Position numbers and translations under genes: made by a program | Notes under the pieces: generated by a model | The model's database searches: none | Told to the model about the DNA's origin: nothing | What the model saw: the letters and a program-made list of their open reading frames with translations, nothing else | Assembly (NCBI GenBank): GCA_003550305.1 | Contig: QKYT01000111.1 | Span: 42,042 to 106,041, forward strand | Reading direction: 5' to 3' | Length of the DNA: 64,000 bases | Origin: Glomus cerebriforme | Lineage: Eukaryota > Glomeromycota > Glomeromycetes > Glomerales > Glomeraceae | Part shown: positions 37,049 to 49,260 of the stretch, one piece after another | Position numbering within the stretch: the stretch's first letter is position 1 | Layout of the letters: each line of letters starts with the position of its first letter

Positions 37049-37772
37049 ATGTGTTCTACTACTATCACCTTTCATTCTTCAATTGAGTCAAATATAAACG
37101 ATTCTGAAAATGCATTGATTAACACTAACAATATGGTTATAAATTCGCCTCCAATATATTATCCAATATCAGATAATGATCGTAAATCTTTTAAAAATTT
37201 AAAAACTGGTAGATTTATAACTGATTTTCAATTTAAAGTTTATGATCTTTGTTCTCAGGTATTTAATTCACATTTTAATAATGTTTTATATGACTTGATC
37301 TAATTAAAACTCTCTTTGTCAATTGTTATCATTTAGATCCCTGAAGGTAATATATTTATCATAATACATTTTGAGAATAATTTCTCGTGTTCTCACTAAT
37401 TCTCAAATAAATAATAATTTTTTTAAAGGATATGTTTCAACATATAAATTACTAGCAACAGCTTTATCATCATCACCACGTGCAGTTGGAAACGCGCTCC
37501 GTGTTAATCCTTTTGCTCCTTTACCAGTACCATGTCATCGCGTTATTGCTTCAAATTTTTTTATTGGTGGTTTTGATGGTGAATGGTTTGGTCGAGGTGA
37601 TAATAAATCTCGTGATAAAAAGGTAAAAAATTATGTTGATGATAATAAAAGTGAAAAAATCAATCTTAAATTGGAAAGATTAGCCAAAGAAGGAATTTTG
37701 TTTGATAATGAAGGTTGGTTAATTGAATGGCAAAGATCTTCTCATATTTTTAATAATTTTGACAAAAATTAA
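37049..37772 (+). CDS. MGT1: O6-alkylguanine-DNA alkyltransferase
   Basis: Three exons: 37049-37258, a 10-nt microexon 37337-37346 (ATCCCTGAAG), and 37429-37772, giving 187 aa. The catalytic PCHRVI motif is present, as are the helix-turn-helix part (GYVSTYKLLATAL, RAVGNALRVNPFAPLPVPCH) and IGGFDGEW after the active site. The enzyme removes alkyl groups from guanine O6 onto its cysteine, a one-use reaction. The N-terminal half is short and Asn/Ser-rich, so only the active-site domain is well conserved. The microexon supplies IPE and one base of the next Gly codon; without it the frame is lost. Confidence 0.92.
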
Positions 37773-38007
37773 AAATATAAATCGCCAATAAATATTGTTA
37801 TCTAAATCGTTTTATTCTTTTTTTTTTCTATCAAATATATATTTTTTTAAACTATTTACTATTAAATGTTCTAAAAATTTGAATATAATATCTTATCTTT
37901 AGTATCAAATCCCATTACATTTTGTAATAACTCTTTATTATATACAAATGTATTTTCAATTTCAAAAATAAACCAATTTTCTTTTAAAATTTCTCTCTGT
38001 AAATTGT

Positions 38008-40679
38008 TCAATATTTCATTCTTAATCGTTGATTTTCTTCACGAAGTCGTTCAACTTCTTCCCGTAATGACATTGTTTCTCCACAATATTTTAAAAACAT
38101 CATTTCCATTTCCGTCTATGAATAAAAAATAAAGATTAAAATATTATAAATACAATCATAATATATTATTAGAAAGCATGAAACCTTTTGAATATGGAAC
38201 TGTCGCAATAATTCCAAATGCATATTTTGTATATCGTTTCGTAATGATATTCGAAAATCTTGTAAGCATTCATCAACGACACTTCCAATAACTTGAAGCT
38301 GAAAGTTTGATGCTGTGCCCGTTGTATTATTATTACTATTGGAAGTGGATGTGTCAATATTTTCATTAGTGATAGTAGTCCCATTATTATTTACGTGATT
38401 AATATTACTGCTGCTATTGGAAGTGATAATGTCGATATTTTCAATACTTTCAGCAATCCCATTATGATTTATGTGATTAGTACTGCTACTAGTGGAAGCA
38501 ATGTTGTCTGTATTTTCATTAGTTATAGTAATCCCATTATGATTCTGATTCTTGTAATTAATATTACTGTTTTTGATGGAAGAAGTGGGGATGGTATCAT
38601 TTTCATTTGTGATCTTGTCACCATTACTGTTCGAGATTGATTCATGATCCATAAAAGCTACTCGTTTTTTTGGACTCGTTGTATCTGGCGAAATAGAATC
38701 CCCATTCCCAATTATTGATAACTTTGACATTTCGGCTATTGTTTCTCCGACTTTGGTAACTAAACGTGATTTCAGTCCATCTATTATACTTGAACCTAAT
38801 ATATCACTTTTAACTGGTGAAGGGGTTTTCGTAATATCTTTATTTGTAGTTTTTATGTTATTTATGGTACTGTCTTCAATCGCATCCTTGACTGGTGAAA
38901 ACATGTCCATGTAATTCTTTTCCTTTGGTTCACTGGAGGCTGGAGGAGACGGCGTTGCTGAAACTTTTGTTGGTTTGTTAGAAGAAACGGAAATTGACCC
39001 TTTCGATGATGTTCTAACATGACTGCTTTTATTCCTATTCAAAGTAGGACGTCGTACAGATACACGTTCTTTCTCCTAATAAGCTGTAATTATTAATACT
39101 CTATTTTTAAAATATTAGCTAATAGGTTATAAATTTACCTGAAAATGTAAACATTGAATGGGATGAGGTTTGTGACCATGTAATGTACACATTGCTTTGT
39201 TGAGTGAACGCAAGTCATATATTAAAATCTTACCTATTGTAAAGAAAAAATTATATTAATTATGAAATTATAAAGAATTTTATAAATTTAACAAGTACCT
39301 ACCTTGCAGCGTACCAGCCGCTATAGTGAAATTATCTGCCCTAAAGGCCAAAGCAGTCAAAGACGATTCTGTGTGTATATTTTTCAGAATTCTTATTTTT
39401 TTTTTTATCATATAAAAGCCCAAAGTATTAATATTTGATTCAACGCCAAAAAATTGCGCAACGGAAAGAAATAAATATTCAGGTTTTTATACTAACTTAA
39501 CCCTGAAAATGAACATACTCTTTTTTGCCAACGTCGTATAAAACGATACGCTTATCCATTCCTGCACTTATCAACAAATGCTGATTGGAAGGAGAAAAAG
39601 CTATTCCCTTAATCTCTGAATGATGGGCTTTTTCATATGTTTGTATTGCTGTTGTAGATACGCTAGTATCCCATAATCGTAATGATCCATCTCCACCTCC
39701 AGCAGCCAAAAGACCTCGTTTGACATAGGAGTATTGCAAAACATTTATTGACTAGAGTCATAAATTATATTGCTTAGTTAAACCGTAACTAAAGTTAAAA
39801 ACTTCAATTAAATCAAAAATAAACTTAACACACTTGTTTTGTCAGTACAGTCAAATTATTCCATGTATTGGATTTTTGTCGATTGTGAATAATGATATTT
39901 CCATTCAAAGCAGAACTAGCCACAATTGATTCATCTAAATTCAAATCGATGCATGTTATAGTACTGCGGTGTCCCTATTATAATGTAACCATAATTTTGG
40001 TAAGATTAAATTATTTAATAAATAATCTATCAATATATGCTTACCTTAAAAGGTTCGATAAGTGTTGATTCCTTACGATCCCAAACGTTAATAATTTTAT
40101 CGGATCCCCCAAATAAAACACATTGTGATTTATTTAAAAAGCGGAGAGCATTAATATCTGCATAATCATCCTAATAATATTTAAGGGTGATTAAATAATA
40201 ACAATTAAAAAAGTATTATTGATCAATTGAAAAAATTTTTAAATTGAATGGAAACTTTACCGATCCATTAACATTCGATAATATTGTTTCCTTAAGATTC
40301 CCTTGCTTATCATGTATCGTAAGAGTTCCATCATTCCCCGCTACAGCCAATAACTGGTCTAAATTAAAGGATCATATTAGTTTATAATGACTTAACAACA
40401 TATCTCCATAGTTCACAATCATTTCTATCGAAAACATAATTGATTACATATAATCAACAAAAAAAAATGGCTGTAGAGTTAAGTATTCTTACTATCATGA
40501 CTCCAACGAGCTACATTGACAGCAGTTGAAGTATTTTTAGGTGGAAACGAAATAAGTTCGACACCAAGCAATTGTTCTGGAATAACCTTTGAAGCTTCAA
40601 TTTCATTAATGTTCTTGTCACTAGCTAAATCCCATACTTTGACATCAGTTGATGCTGAAACTAATAAATTGGTCTGCAT
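38008..40679 (-). CDS. NEDD1: NEDD1-like gamma-tubulin-recruiting WD40 protein
   Basis: Nine exons on the minus strand (40679-40493, 40358-40261, 40170-40045, 39974-39834, 39751-39519, 39391-39303, 39233-39139, 39075-38185, 38115-38008) give 655 aa. WD40 repeats fill about residues 1-324 (VSASTDVKVWDLASD, VLFGGSDKIINVWDRK, LAAGGGDGSLRLWD, LISAGMDKRIVLYDV, IAAGTLQGKILIYDLR). A Ser/Asn-rich linker follows. The C-terminal helical part (VVDECLQDFRISLRNDIQNMHLELLRQF, then EEVERLREENQRL) is the NEDD1 gamma-tubulin binding region. It links the gamma-tubulin ring complex to spindle poles. The linker contains several TPSP/SPVK-type phosphosite-like motifs. Confidence 0.9.
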
Positions 40680-40949
40680 TTTATAATTGTACTAATATAC
40701 AAAAGAAATTTCCTTAATGAAAAAAATAAACAAAAAATTATTGTTCTTTCGAAATTTTGGATATTAATGTGAAGTTTGTTTATTATTTATTAAATTAACA
40801 AAATATTGTATATTACAGTATCAGTTATCTACGCGAAATGGTATATAACGCGGATCTATGGTTACACGATTTGCTCAAACAGTTTACATTATAAGCACAT
40901 ACTAGGCTAGATCTAGATTATGCACTTATCACGTGCTATTTCTCAATTC

Positions 40950-42049
40950 TTAATGCAAGCTTTTAAATAATTCATCTTTACATCTTGGAAATACGTCATT
41001 ACTGTAAATTTCCATTTCGTCTGGAGGAACACGTGATAAAACAAAGTTTGACACGGTATCATGTGTCCGATCATCATTTGGAGGTCTTCCTATACCAATA
41101 CGTAATCTTCGAAATTCCTAAATGTAGTATAAAAGGAATATTTAAATGGAAATAATGGAAATGTATTTATTTTAATATAATTTGAAAAATTATGCTTACA
41201 TCAGTTTTCAAATGTTCAATCACTGACTTAATTCCGTTATGTCCACTACAAATTGAAGATGTAAATGTTAATGTCTAATCTTGGTTGTAAGTTTTTTTTT
41301 GACTTACTTTGCACTGCCACCATTTTTTATGCTTATTTTACCGAGTTCACGTTGCATATCATCATGAGTGATTATGATATCTGAATGCGAAAATCCAAGT
41401 TCTCGTGCTATTTCATTATTCAAATCGTAAGTTTGTTATTTAATAAATTTGCAAAACGAAACTTTCAAAATACAAACCTGCTTTTGAGACTGATTTTCCA
41501 CTAACATTCATTAATAGTAAAGGCTTCAACAGAGTTAATTCTAAAGGAACTGGATCAGGTTTTGGTTTAAATTTTTTGGGTTTAAGCGTAGATATAGATG
41601 GAGATAAAAGAGAATTTCTCGAAGAAAGATCAGCACTTTTGGTTAAATCTTTTTCGTCTTGTATGGTAGTATCATCGTTATCCCCGTTAATGATTGTTTT
41701 AATGTCATCATCTGATTCACTACCAAAATCCCATTCTTTCTTTTTTGCTTTCTTTTCCTTCTTAGACTGTTTAGTTTGTTTAGATGGAAGTGAGGATTGA
41801 GAAGGATCAACATGTATTGTCGTTGAATTTGTAATGTATGCATGAAGTGATTTATTTTTTGACCAAGTTAGATTAAATTGTGATGCCATATAATCTAAAA
41901 AAAGCAGCCCTATGCTATGCCGTGTATTTGGATGTGTATAATTTCCTAAGCCAACTAACTGAACATCAAATCCACATCAGATAAATAAATTAATAAATTC
42001 AAATCTAGAATTAATTTAAAAGACTTACCAAGACTCTTTTAAATGCCAT
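40950..42049 (-). CDS. PTH1: Peptidyl-tRNA hydrolase (bacterial-type Pth)
   Basis: Five exons on the minus strand (42049-42029, 41958-41478, 41407-41308, 41245-41200, 41117-40950) give 271 aa. Conserved: LVGLGNYTHPNTRHSIG with the catalytic His, LLLMNVSGKSVS, THDDMQRELGKISIK, GGSAKGHNGIKSV and RRLRIGIGRPP. The enzyme releases tRNA from peptidyl-tRNA after abortive translation and is usually mitochondrial in fungi. A low-complexity insertion of about 80 residues (Lys/Asp/Ser-rich, TKQSKKEKKAKKKEWDFGSE) sits between the first and second conserved blocks, making the protein longer than the ~190-210 aa family norm. No cleavable mitochondrial presequence is evident. Confidence 0.92.
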
Positions 42050-42852
42050 TTTTAAGTTATTAAATTATTAACTTGGATAATTGTATTATTATTGTATGGT
42101 GAAAAATTTTTTATGTGCGGTATTTATAGATTTTTGATATATATGGTCTACATACTGCGCTTTTCGGATTTTGCCACAATTTGGATGACACAATTATGTA
42201 CCAGGATTATAAATACAGTATTGTGCTGCGCATCTGTTCCCTGTACCACTAATCTCGGGCATGCTGCGCTGAAAGATAAATACCTCAAGAAAAATTTATT
42301 GAACTATAAATCTATAATAAAGCATATTTAGTAAATCAAATGGTAAAATTATGAATTATTTAAAAATCGAAATTGGGTTGTACTTTGTAGTGATTATATT
42401 AGCACGTGATATTAATTTTTAATTTGTGTAGGGAAAGAAAAAGAAAGACGGACAAATTAATAAAAATTGTGTCATTGTTCAAGCATATTTATTTATGACA
42501 TTTTATGACGGAAAAGAACTTACTAACTAATGTTAATGATCAAAGAAAAAAAGCACCTTAAAATAGCAATTAAACAAAACATACTACAGTATCTGCTATA
42601 GTATTACTAAATCATGTACGTCATTGTTCCGATTGTTTTTGTGTTTCCCGAAATTTACCTATAAAATTGAACAACGGTCAAAATTCATTTATTAAAAACT
42701 TAAAAGTTCATACTAATAATTTTATTAATTACGTCTTTACTTTATTGCTAGTTTGCAATAGTGATTCTTTTTGTTTTTTTGAACGATCCTTCGAAGAATA
42801 AATATTGACAATTATTAGTACCTTTATATTTCATAACTTTAATTTCAACAGA
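42050..42852. other. Intergenic region PTH / orphan gene
   Basis: About 800 bp. One open frame on the plus strand (42092-42331) has no recognisable content. CACGTG lies at 42403-42408. Confidence 0.5.
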
Positions 42853-43687
42853 ATGTTACTTGGACCTAAGAAAAGGACACGCGAAGAAAATAATGACATG
42901 GAAAATGAGGAAGTCTTTGGTGAAGTTTTGATAAATGTCAAGAATAAAGGTGAAAAAAAGGCAGAAAATATAATGCAAAAAGACTTGAAGAGGATGCGGT
43001 TAGATTTGGACAATGAAACTTCGAGGTATGTTTAATAAAAAAAAAAAAAAAAGGCTTGGATACAAATTAAACAATTTCATTTTTATTTATATTATATTAT
43101 GTCTTATTGGGTTAAATTCGAGTTTGTTTATGCAATTTAACAGAGTAGTTTCTTCCGAATTCACTAACTCAAGTTCAGAATCATCCCCAAGAACACCATC
43201 ATCATATTCAACACATACGGATACCACTGAATTTACATCCTCCTCTTATCATTATCATCAAATTCATCAATATCAACAACAGAAATCTTTAGACGATACG
43301 ACTTTATTAAGTCCAAATATCCATAAACTTCATCGTAACCCAATCCGAATTTCAACAAAATCAGATGCATCCTCTTCTTCCTCCACTGAACTTCTAAATC
43401 CTTACATGAACATCAATCCAGTGTTGTATCTTGCTAATTTGACGCGGAATTCACACATTGTGAATGAATTACAAGATGATCTTGGATGCATGGAAATTGA
43501 TGAGAGAGTAGATACACATAATAATGAAAGAGGACGATTAATAGGAAATGGAACTTCGTCTTCTTCAATGGAAGATGATGATTCTATGAATCTTAATTTA
43601 GATAATGATCATCATCAAGAGTATCAGTCCATTAATGCAGTTTTGAGGGAAGCTTTTTTGAGAAGGCATCCGAATTTAAGTTGTTAA
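42853..43687 (+). CDS. Orphan Ser/Asn-rich protein
   Basis: Two exons, 42853-43025 and 43144-43687, joined by GTATGT...TTAACAG, give 238 aa. The N-terminus is charged (MLLGPKKRTREEN), which is a possible nuclear localisation signal. The middle is Ser/His/Gln-rich (SSYHYHQIHQYQQQ). A short acidic stretch follows, and the C-terminus (SINAVLREAFLRRHPNLSC) looks helical and may be a binding motif. The in-phase splice and the change from coding to non-coding composition support a real gene. No family is recognised. Confidence 0.65.
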
Positions 43688-43927
43688 AGCTTAGATATAT
43701 ATTTAAAAGTTTATAATAAAAAAAAATGAAAGGAAAAAATTTATCTCCTTTAGTATTAAGTTTATTATCGGGAAATAATTTTTTCTTAACAAAAGACATT
43801 TCATAATATATGTATAATTAAATACAAAAATATAAATATAAATAAATTGTAAAATGTTGAATAAGAAATCGGTTTTATTGAATGTTTTCATTTTTTTTTA
43901 TTAAAATTATTCCTTGCTAAACTAAAA

Positions 43928-46521
43928 TTAATCAGTTTTCATATGATCTGTTCCTCCATCATCAGGTAAAGGGCCCTGTGCTTCAGAACTTTGATTATTC
44001 TCAGGTTCATTACTACTAATAAACATCTGATTAGCTTCTGATGTAGAGATGTCAGAAGAATTTGTAATTTCACTAGTATTACCAGTATTTTCAGTATTAC
44101 CGGTATTTGTAGTATTTGTAATATTTGTAGTAGTTGTAGTAGTGGTATTTGTAGTATTTGTGGTATTTGTGGTATTTGTGGTATTTGTAGTATTTGTGGT
44201 ATTTGTAGTATTAGTATTTGTAATATCTGTAGTAGTTGTAGTATTTGTAGTATTTGTAGTAGCTGTAGTAGCTGTAGTAGTAGCTGTAGTATTTGTAGTA
44301 TTTGTAGTATTTTCACCATCTTCTGCTGTTGTTGGTGGTGCATTCAATGGTGGTGGTGATGGAATAATTGATAATGATTCGCTCTCATTCCCACCTTTAT
44401 CATTCTCATTATCATCATTATTATTTCCGTTAAAATCGGTAGTATTTACAACACTGACTGCACCGGCAGCATTATCAAACCCACCACCACTACTATTAAT
44501 ATTAGACTGATTATGATTCGCATCTATTGTCATCATACTCGATGAACCTATGTTTGGTGCATTGAATGTGGGAGACATCAATGTATCTGCAATATTTTCT
44601 TTTTCCTCTTCTGGATTTTCAAATGATGGTAACCAAAACGTCTTGGGAGAAGAAAAAAAACAAAAATAAAGTATGTTAATAAGTCTAATCGTAATAGATA
44701 AAGAAATGTTGATCATAATTATCCGGATAATAAATATTTAATTTAATAATCAAAATCCGGAGTGGAAAAATTAGATCAGTAAATAAATTCTCAACAAGTC
44801 ATCCGGAAACAACTATATAAGAACTTTATTTATTCTTCGATCATTTGAAAACCACAAGTAAAATACTAAAATAAAAATGTGGGGAACTATGATCGTTTAT
44901 GAAATTCTTTATTAAAATAATATAACTTACCAGATCTGTACAACCGCTAACCATCATCAATTTTGCGGGATTAAATCTAACCACTTGCGTTGGTCTAACA
45001 TGATATTCTAATGTGTGTATTGGACGAGAATCTATTCCTTCTGCAAGCATCACTGAATTTTTAAGAGGCGCTTCTACATCCCAAAAATTTATCATCCCAT
45101 CTTGCGATCCTAACGAGGAAAAATAATTTTAACTATTAAAATAATTTTGCAATCAAATATAAATCCGTCACTTATATTATATAGATTACCTCCAACTACA
45201 AAGCGACCATCGGGAGTCCAACTTGTTTCTTCTCCTCCTAATAATTGTGATGCATTATTTAATCCAACATGGCCTATTAATCGTCTTTTCATATCGGTAT
45301 TATAAGCATCCGTTACATAATGAACATCTCCTGAGGTTGTAACAAGGATTTTATCACCATCGTTACTAAATTTTATGGATGTCCATTCAGGTTGTATTGG
45401 AGGACGTGGATGTGAGGAAGGTAAAGCATAATTGTCTATCACATTTAATGTTGTAAATGGTGCCTACAAGAAAGCGATAAGTTTATTTTTATATATAAAA
45501 TATGCAATAAATAACATTGTTTAATTTCTACCTGATCAAACTTTCTTATATCAAATAATTTTATGACATTATCAGGATTCTGAAGTCCAATCGCAAGAAC
45601 AATTCCAGATGGATCATATGCAATACAAGGTCTTCCAGTTTCAATATTAATAAATCCCTATGAAATACAAATATATATAAATATGAAATTTTCATAATAG
45701 GATCTGTTGCATAAATATTTTACATACCAGAAAAGTAGGCGAACGTAAATCCCATAGCCGAACTCCTTCATTTACAGCACCAGATGCAAATTGGTCACTC
45801 ACAGGCGACATCTCCAAACTTACGACCCTACAAAAGATATGTTAATAATCGTTATTACCGTTATTATGTATATTATTTTATTAAATATCATTAGAATACC
45901 TTTTTTGATGTCCCTCAAAATATCTTATGAATTGATTATCGTGCAGTGATAAATATCTCAAAGTATCTATTTAAACATGTTCATGTGTAGATAAGTACGA
46001 TTATCACGGTTCAATGATTATTAATAATTATTGATTGGAAGAATGACGAACCAGTTACCATTCTCTTTGGTTGACGCGTATATAATATCAGTATGTCGAT
46101 GGGTAAATCGTGTTAAATGCACTCCATACTTTTTGCTAAGAATTAACTTCTTATGTCTGAAATCAAAAGAAGAATAAAAAAGAATAAAAGGTTAGTTTTA
46201 AAAATAACGATTTATATTAGAAAAAAATTTTCGAGTATATTCAAACTCGTATGTTAGATTTAATATCAGTTAGATTTTATAAAAAAAAAGTAACTATACA
46301 GATAGGATATTGCCAATATAGGGTCTAAAATTGGATAGATATATTTACCTTCCTTGAACGCAATTGTACAGGTTAATCGATTCATCAGCTGAAGCAGTTA
46401 CGCAGAATTCTCCGGTGCTATCAAAGTCGCAAGCTGTAATAGGTTGTGAATTCTCGTAAAAATTACGAGCAGCCTTTAAGCTCATTAGATGATTTACACT
46501 TAATTCTACTGTTTTTTCCAT
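43928..46521 (-). CDS. SWD2: WDR82/Swd2 WD40 protein with long low-complexity tail
   Basis: Eight exons on the minus strand (46521-46349, 46156-46059, 45966-45900, 45827-45728, 45657-45532, 45463-45190, 45109-44931, 44641-43928) give 576 aa. The first ~345 residues match WDR82/Swd2 from end to end ([60 protein letters not shown], ending FWLP). This family is a subunit of the COMPASS H3K4 methyltransferase and of the cleavage/polyadenylation phosphatase module. WDR82 normally stops after FWLP. Here the last exon continues for about 230 residues, including a long Asn-Thr-Thr tract. CACGTG lies 84 bp upstream of the ATG. Confidence 0.9.
44055..44315 (-). repeat. Coding microsatellite (Asn-Thr-Thr repeat)
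   Basis: Nine-base units, plus strand GTAGTATTT and variants (GTGGTATTT, GTAGTTGTA), repeated about 25-30 times. On the minus strand they encode NTT repeats in the WDR82 tail. The plus-strand ORF here is only the mirror of this repeat. Confidence 0.9.
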
Positions 46522-46604
46522 TTCTTAAAAGAAAGAAAGTTGAATCAACAATTAGTTTGAGCTGTTCTGTATATCTAATCGATAATCGGCTTTAATACTA
46601 ACAC

Positions 46605-46610
46605 CACGTG
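46605..46610. promoter_or_regulatory. CACGTG palindrome between WDR82 and RPC37
   Basis: ACACCACGTGATTTTAAG, 84 bp upstream of the WDR82 start (minus) and 206 bp upstream of the RPC37 start (plus). Shared divergent region of 294 bp. Confidence 0.4.
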
Positions 46611-46815
46611 ATTTTAAGCAATTTGAGTATCGCAAGTCATCATTTACAAAAGGTTAATCATGTTTGGTTAATGTCTGGAGATCATGTCGAAGCCATTAAC
46701 CTTTTGACCTTTTGTCAATAATGGCTCGTCATAAAGATTACTATTAAAGTAATTAAAAACGCGGCATTTTTATGTTGAATAATAATAAAAATAAAAATAT
46801 TAAATTTAAATAAAT

Positions 46816-48354
46816 ATGGAAGAAGGTCCGTTTACTCTTACTCTTGATAGTTCTCTTGGTTTACCAGAATGTGAAACAGACGGTGAAACATTTGAGCACA
46901 CCTCTGAAAATACATCGAGTGTATCAATTTTGCAAGATTCTGTAGGTGATAATTATATGCATAAGTCGGATTCAGACTCTGAACCTGATCCAAATGATAT
47001 TATACAAGATATTCCCATTTATCTATCACAACAACTTGCCAATCAACTTTACATTATACAATATCCTGTTAGACCGCGTACAAATCCTTATGCTGGGAAC
47101 AATATACCTCGTGAAGCGCGTTTCAAACAACATTCACAAAAACTTGAACTCGACATTCCATTACAAACGAATTCGCAATGGTATAATCGTGATAGAGGAG
47201 AGGACCTTGTTTTGGGTCTTAATGATAAAGAAGCTCGAACCATTTATGATCGATCATGGCGACGTGATAGAAGTGATGGATTGTTGGATAAACAGACTTT
47301 GCAGTCAACAATTGTACCACCTCAAGCGAATTATTGGATGGGTACAGTCAAGAATGGTAGGTAATGCGCAATTTTGATAAAGTTTATAATTTTCAGTCAA
47401 TTCATAATGTTTTGTTTATATTTCTTTTATATGATTTCAGGTGGACTTCACATGACACCAGTTCACACAACATTACAACTACGGCCAGGTCTAAAATATC
47501 TTGATAAAATTGATGAGAAGTTAAAAAATGCTAGTAAAAAGGCACAGGCTATGGAAGAGGAAGAACTTGTTAGCGACCTAAAAAGTGTTAAATTAAACAA
47601 AGAAGATCCTGGAGTAGGTTCAAGCAAAGGAAAAGGCGCTGGGAGGGGAAGGCCTCCTCCGGTACTTAAATATTTGTTATAATTTTGGTCTATGTATCCT
47701 TTTATCAACAATAATGCCAACTTAATTTTTTCCTCATTAAAGGGTTCTGTGAGTGAAGATAAAATTACGGATAAATCTTCACTTAAAAAAAATACACGTC
47801 CAACTTCTTCACGTATGATGGAAGAAGAAAAATGGAAGAAAATGAAATATTTTGATACAAATGTAAGTTAAATTTTTAATATGTTGAAAGCTTCGATTTA
47901 ATTTAACTGTTGTATATTTATGTATGTTAAATTGATTTGATTTTTATAGTCTACAGAGACGGAAGATATTCTTAATAAACTGCACACTTTACAAACTGAT
48001 CTATTAGAATGTAAAACTAAAAATATTAGTGAATATATTGATGCCATCAGTACTTTTCCTAAGACAATTGATGAATCATTATCGAATATTGAAGAGGGTC
48101 AACAATCTGAAATTAGTACATCATCACTTAATACTTTGAGACCAGAATTAAATCAGACACATACAAATTTTATTCCCCCGACGCCTGGTGCAATAAGTCC
48201 TTCAATAACTAAACCCCCACCTAATCCTTCTACGAGATCAATTCCTAGATCAAGAGGTTCAAGTATTCCTGGTAAATCTGGAAGAGCAAGTGCACTTCGT
48301 TCTAGAGGAACAAGAGGGAAAAGAGGACAAAATCCACGTCCTAAAAGTTCTTAA
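46816..48354 (+). CDS. RPC37: RNA polymerase III subunit Rpc37/RPC5
   Basis: Four exons (46816-47356, 47441-47661, 47743-47862, 47950-48354) give 428 aa. The diagnostic N-terminal block is DIPIYLSQQLANQLYIIQYPVRP, followed by a conserved region up to HMTPVHTTLQLRPGLKYLD, as in Rpc37/POLR3E (Sin-type domain). Rpc37 pairs with Rpc53 in Pol III and helps initiation and termination. The C-terminus is Ser/Pro/Arg-rich with GRG and RG repeats (SGRASALRSRGTRGKRG) and is less conserved. Confidence 0.88.
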
Positions 48355-48522
48355 TATTATTAAGTAGAAACATTTAAGATTTAAACAAATAAAATTTTCT
48401 CTAAATTCTAAATTTTTATTAATTACATTACTTATTTCATTAGCAAGTAATGGAAAATTATAAATTTACTGTAAATGTATTCAAAAAAAAAGTGATGGAC
48501 TGACGGCTATTTATTAGATTTA

Positions 48523-48706
48523 TTGAATAATTATACTAGTATAATTAACCAGGAGGGAAATCACTACCTTAATATTAAACACGCGTTAGGTAAGGGTTTA
48601 ATTATAACCCATCTCTTTATTTCATTTTACCACCGTAATCAATCTTATTATTACCCATTATTTATCACATGGTAAAGTAGGTGATGATTTCCCCCTGATT
48701 ATTCAA
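48523..48706. mobile_element. MITE-like element with imperfect terminal inverted repeats
   Basis: The left end TTGAATAAT...AGGAGGGAAATCA..CTACCTTA is the inverse of the right end TAAAGTAGGTGATGATTTCCCCC..GATTATTCAA. The left arm carries an extra stretch containing the palindrome TATACTAGTATA. About 184 bp, with no coding capacity. Type of parent transposon unknown. Confidence 0.55.
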
Positions 48707-49228
48707 TTTCTTTTTATATGGGATAAAGTAGGATTTAGGTTGAGTGGAAGATATTGTTAATAAAAAAGTAAATTTAGCATTTATTCTAAGATTTAGCAAA
48801 TTTATAAAAGTCATAAAGTCTAGCATTTTCATTTAATACCTAAATGGTATAAGGGCTTTGATTCCTATATTTTTGACATTAAGATTATTTTGTAAAATAT
48901 GCTGGACAGTTTCTACAGTTTCATCAACTACTTTTTTTTTGGAAAGCACATTTAGTGAATCCAAAAAAATTTTTTTTTTTTCAGGAATTTTTTTTTAAAA
49001 AAAAAATATACTCAGGTATTGTGGCAGCCCTTCCTAAAAATGGTTGTTTTTCGCTTTGTAAAAGATTTAGAAAGTTTGTTTATGCCAGGATTTTTTTTTT
49101 TTTTTGATCAAATATTTTACTTTCCTTCAAAGGTGAATAATAACTATTTAATATTTAAAACTTATACTGTGATCTTCTGGCTTTATATTATAACTCTTGT
49201 AAAAGTTAAATAAAAAATCTATATATTT

Positions 49229-49236
<8 letters not shown>

Positions 49237-49260
<24 letters not shown>
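49237..49260. repeat. (AT)n microsatellite
   Basis: Pure AT dinucleotide run inside a longer AT-only stretch, 49219-49262. Confidence 0.9.

Noticed and set aside
37371..37428. ATG at 37371 as start of the alkyltransferase
   Set aside because: This stretch is intronic; the microexon model retains the conserved N-terminal part.
42092..42331. Plus-strand open frame between PTH and the orphan gene
   Set aside because: No recognisable domain, codon pattern or splice support.
43939..44510. Overlapping frames over the NTT repeat on both strands
   Set aside because: Repeat-derived mirror frames (Val/Phe-rich or Ile/Leu/Gln-rich) of the WDR82 tail.
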